DNA from: an uncultured Anaerovibrio sp.
GTDB taxonomy: Bacteria; Bacillota; Negativicutes; Selenomonadales; Selenomonadaceae
NCBI GenBank assembly: GCA_900768695.1
Contig: CAAGDY010000139.1
Location: forward strand, 1 to 5,823
Direction of reading: 5' to 3'
Length of the DNA stretch: 5,823 nucleotides
A program made the translations under genes and the position numbers. The notes below the pieces were generated by a model. That model did not search any database. It saw only the letters and a list, made by a program, of their open reading frames with translations, and was not told the origin of the DNA. Shown here piece after piece: positions 3,833 to 5,823 of this stretch. How positions within the stretch are numbered: the stretch's first letter is position 1; each line of letters starts with the position of its first letter.

Positions 3833-5614
3833 CTATTTTATCGGCAACAGGCTGCCGCTGCAATAGTGGTGCCAGATTTTTTTATAGGCGGCCTCCACAT
3901 CCTGCATATATGCCTTGCCATCCATCAGGCGTGAATTGCGCATCATGTCAGGCAGTTCCCGATGCAGCTTGTTCAGCAGGATGCCGTTGGTGGCAAGCTG
4001 GACGGCCTTTGCCACATAATCCCTGGAACTGCCGGCCACCAGCTCCGGCAGGCCGGCCGCAGTCAGGATAGAGGCTCCGTAGCGGGAGCCGTGGCTCCTG
4101 CCCCGCAGGGTAATCACCGGCACCCCCATGTAGAGGGCATCGCAGGTAGTCAGGCCGCCGTTATAGGGTGCAGTATCCAGAACGATATCAATATCATTGT
4201 ACTGGGTGAGATAATCCGGCGTAAAGGGACGCAGTTCCAGACGCCCGGCATCACCCCCCAGCCTGCAGAAACGCTGGCGCACAATCTCCTGCCCTGACGG
4301 TACACTGCAGATTTTGCATTTGATGACCAGCCTTGAATCCGGCACCGCCTGCAAAATATTCCGCCACTGCACCAGCATGGCATCAGTGACCTTGGCAAAG
4401 CTGTTAAAACTGCCAAAGGTAATGTAGCCGCGCTCCATGCCTGGCGCATTGTGCCCCTGCGAGCGCAGCTCCCGCATGGTTTCCGGGCGATAGCACAGAT
4501 GGCAGCGGGGCAGACGGAGAGGCCGCTCCGAAAAGCCGCCGCCCCTTTCGCCTGACGGCATACAGCATTCATCCGTCAAAAAATAATCCACCGCGGCAAG
4601 TCCCGTAGTATTGATATAGCCAATGCCTGACACCTGCACCGGCGCAGGGCGGCAGGCCAGCACCGGCAGGCAGCTGTTCTGGCTGTGTCCCGACAAATCC
4701 ACCAATATATCGATGCGGTCATCATGAATCAGCTTCGCAATCTCCTGCGGCGTGCGCCCATGCACATCCCGCCAGCGGTCAGCCATTTTCTTAAAACGCT
4801 GGGTTATGTGGTCCTCCCTGCCCGTAGAATAGCCGTACACCGTAAAATCCGTATGATTGCCGTCCTTCAAAAGTGCCGTAAAGAAATACGCCGCCGCATG
4901 CAGGCGAAAATCCGGCGAAATGTAGCCAATGCGCAGGGCATGTGGCTTTCTCCTGGTGTTGACATCATGAGGAAAGCCTGCCTGCTCCGGATACATCAGG
5001 CCATACTGTGCATGCTTCGCCGCCAGGCTCTGGGAATCAGCCGCCCGGTAATTGCTCAGGAACAGCCCCTTGCTGAAATAGCCGGCGGCCGCCGCCCTGT
5101 CCTCCAGCATACTGCTGACCATAAAGGCCGCCTCGGCCGCCTTTTCCGTTTCCCCTGCCAGGAGGCAGGTGTCAGCATAAAAGCTGTAGCCCCGCATTAC
5201 CAGACGCCTGTCAAGCTCATTCCAGCCAGGCTGGCCGGAAATAAAGCGGTGCCTTGCGGACAGCCCCTTCCTGATGCCGTCCTGATAGCGGCTGAAGAGC
5301 TGTTCATAGGCAGGCATGGCCCTGTCCAGCTCATAACGGGCACCAAAAAACACCGCCGCCGCCAAAAGCCCCCGCAGATTTGCTGCCGAGGCACTGCGCT
5401 GGCTGGGCAGCTCCCAGAACCTCTGCAGATATTCCTCTGCCGTGTCAAAATCCTGCAGATAAACGGAAGCCTCCGCCACCAGCGCCAGCCCCTCCGGACT
5501 ATCAGGCACCTCTTCCAGGAGCTGCTGGCCGCAGGCCCGCATACTGCTCATATCACCGCGGGCAAAACAGCCCTCTGCTGATTTTACCCACTCATTTACA
5601 ACTTCCAGTTCCAT
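3833..5614 (-). CDS. TPR-like plus O-GlcNAc-transferase-like (GT41) glycosyltransferase
   Basis: This 593-aa cytoplasmic protein has a helical, TPR-like N-terminal half (about 1-215, clearest at 40-70 and 141-190) and a C-terminal O-GlcNAc transferase/SPINDLY-type domain (about 227-585). Recognisable blocks are RIGYISPDFRLHAAAYF (228-244), ILVDLSGHS (303-311), RPAPVQVSGIGYINTTG (322-338), FGSFNSFAKVTD (400-411), DIVLDTAPYNGGLTTCDALYMGVPVITL (476-503) and SRYGASILTAAGLPEL (510-525). By my alignment from memory H239, K408 and D492 correspond to human OGT H498, K842 and D925, so it is probably active. It should move a sugar from a nucleotide donor to Ser/Thr of a protein; flagellin is a likely acceptor given the YjfB-like neighbour, but this is inference. 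A stop codon two triplets before the ATG fixes the start; the best SD is GGTGAT, 5 nt upstream. No clear terminator follows. Confidence 0.93.
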   Translation of the reverse strand: MELEVVNEWVKSAEGCFARGDMSSMRACGQQLLEEVPDSPEGLALVAEASVYLQDFDTAEEYLQRFWELPSQRSASAANLRGLLAAAVFFGARYELDRAMPAYEQLFSRYQDGIRKGLSARHRFISGQPGWNELDRRLVMRGYSFYADTCLLAGETEKAAEAAFMVSSMLEDRAAAAGYFSKGLFLSNYRAADSQSLAAKHAQYGLMYPEQAGFPHDVNTRRKPHALRIGYISPDFRLHAAAYFFTALLKDGNHTDFTVYGYSTGREDHITQRFKKMADRWRDVHGRTPQEIAKLIHDDRIDILVDLSGHSQNSCLPVLACRPAPVQVSGIGYINTTGLAAVDYFLTDECCMPSGERGGGFSERPLRLPRCHLCYRPETMRELRSQGHNAPGMERGYITFGSFNSFAKVTDAMLVQWRNILQAVPDSRLVIKCKICSVPSGQEIVRQRFCRLGGDAGRLELRPFTPDYLTQYNDIDIVLDTAPYNGGLTTCDALYMGVPVITLRGRSHGSRYGASILTAAGLPELVAGSSRDYVAKAVQLATNGILLNKLHRELPDMMRNSRLMDGKAYMQDVEAAYKKIWHHYCSGSLLPIK

Positions 5615-5674
5615 CCTTTATCACCACAAAAAAGTCCTCATAACCATATCCACAACCATGCACATGCACATTGC

Positions 5675-5699
5675 CAGGGCACTGCCCCGCAGTGCCCTG
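5675..5699. repeat. Perfect short hairpin between the last two genes
   Basis: CAGGGCACTG (5675-5684) and CAGTGCCCTG (5690-5699) form a perfect 10-bp stem around a CCCCG loop. There is no U-tract on either side, so it is not a standard intrinsic terminator. It lies 5 bp after the stop of the upstream gene and could protect an mRNA end or slow transcription. Its outer CAGGGCA/TGCCCTG equals the ends of the palindromic element at 3589-3723. Confidence 0.75.
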
Positions 5700-5704
5700 A
5701 CAGC

Positions 5705-5823
5705 CTATATCTCCGGCTCCAGCTCCCTGCCGTATTCCCTCAGGAACCTGCGCTGATATGTCTTGTATTCCGCCGCCAGCGGCTTTTCCTTCGGACAGTG
5801 GATGCACCAGAAGCTCTCCTGCC
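5705..5823 (-). CDS. C-terminal end of an unrecognised gene (partial)
   Basis: The minus-strand frame is open from the window edge to a TAG at 5705-5707 and gives 38 residues: QESFWCIHCPKEK, then a charged helix-like tail (AAEYKTYQRRFLREYGRE) ending LEPEI. The WCIHC knuckle followed by a basic and acidic helix reads like a genuine protein end, and this frame is more credible than the neighbouring frame, which is rich in Gly and Ala and runs on into the intergenic hairpin. I do not recognise the family. It is transcribed towards the glycosyltransferase gene with a 90-bp gap, so the two may share an operon. The start lies beyond the window. Confidence 0.6.
   Translation of the reverse strand, partial: QESFWCIHCPKEKPLAAEYKTYQRRFLREYGRELEPEI

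Noticed and set aside
3658..4071. Plus-strand open frame starting in the palindromic element
   Set aside because: It starts in the element's apex and runs antisense into the end of the glycosyltransferase gene; no start signal or domain is visible.
4685..5581. Long plus-strand open frame (298 codons) opposite the glycosyltransferase
   Set aside because: It is antisense to conserved GT41 and TPR-like sequence, which explains the open frame through GC-biased codon use; its composition is Arg/Ala/Gln-rich and unlike a folded protein.

Overview
The window looks like chromosomal DNA from an anaerobic, probably motile Firmicute. My best guess is the Negativicutes (Selenomonas-like). The reasons are a moderately GC-rich genome with Gram-positive-style Shine-Dalgarno sequences, a YjfB-type small motility protein, a CxxC-x17-CxxC zinc-ribbon protein, and a TPR plus O-GlcNAc-transferase-like (GT41) glycosyltransferase. 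This placement is an inference from gene content. No rRNA, tRNA, phage, insertion-sequence transposase or CRISPR was seen.

Layout. Positions 1-68 hold the end of a plus-strand gene, perhaps a WG-repeat protein, closed by a strong hairpin that can terminate transcription from both sides (101-139). Every other gene is on the minus strand. Read in the direction of transcription (right to left) they are: the tail of an unrecognised gene (5705-5823), a 593-aa GT41 glycosyltransferase (3833-5614), a 61-aa YjfB-like protein (3349-3534), a two-zinc-ribbon protein (2853-3143), and a complete polar amino acid ABC importer made of a lipoprotein binding protein (1924-2700), a permease (1099-1761) and an ATPase (383-1102).

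The importer is split into two transcription units. A hairpin terminator with a UUCG loop follows the binding-protein gene. Right behind its U-tract lies a perfect consensus promoter (TTGACA, 17 bp, TATAAT) for the permease and ATPase genes, whose reading frames overlap by 4 bp (ATGA). The glycosyltransferase and the YjfB-like gene fit a motility or flagellin-glycosylation neighbourhood, but no flagellin gene is visible.

The most unusual signal is non-coding. Two related, long, imperfect palindromes of about 135-145 bp lie in gene-free DNA at 181-324 and 3589-3723, in the same orientation. They share inverted-repeat ends, paired inner arms and an identical unpaired-looking 10-base motif (GCTCTCGCTC), while their apical parts differ. 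They look like copies of a non-autonomous mobile or REP/MITE-like element, or a repeated structured RNA. A short perfect hairpin at 5675-5699 has the same kind of end sequence (CAGGGCA/TGCCCTG) and may be related or coincidental. Other small signals are a 19-bp tandem repeat before the yjfB-like gene, an imperfect direct repeat after the glycosyltransferase gene, and a CodY-box-like sequence plus a dyad at the zinc-ribbon gene promoter.
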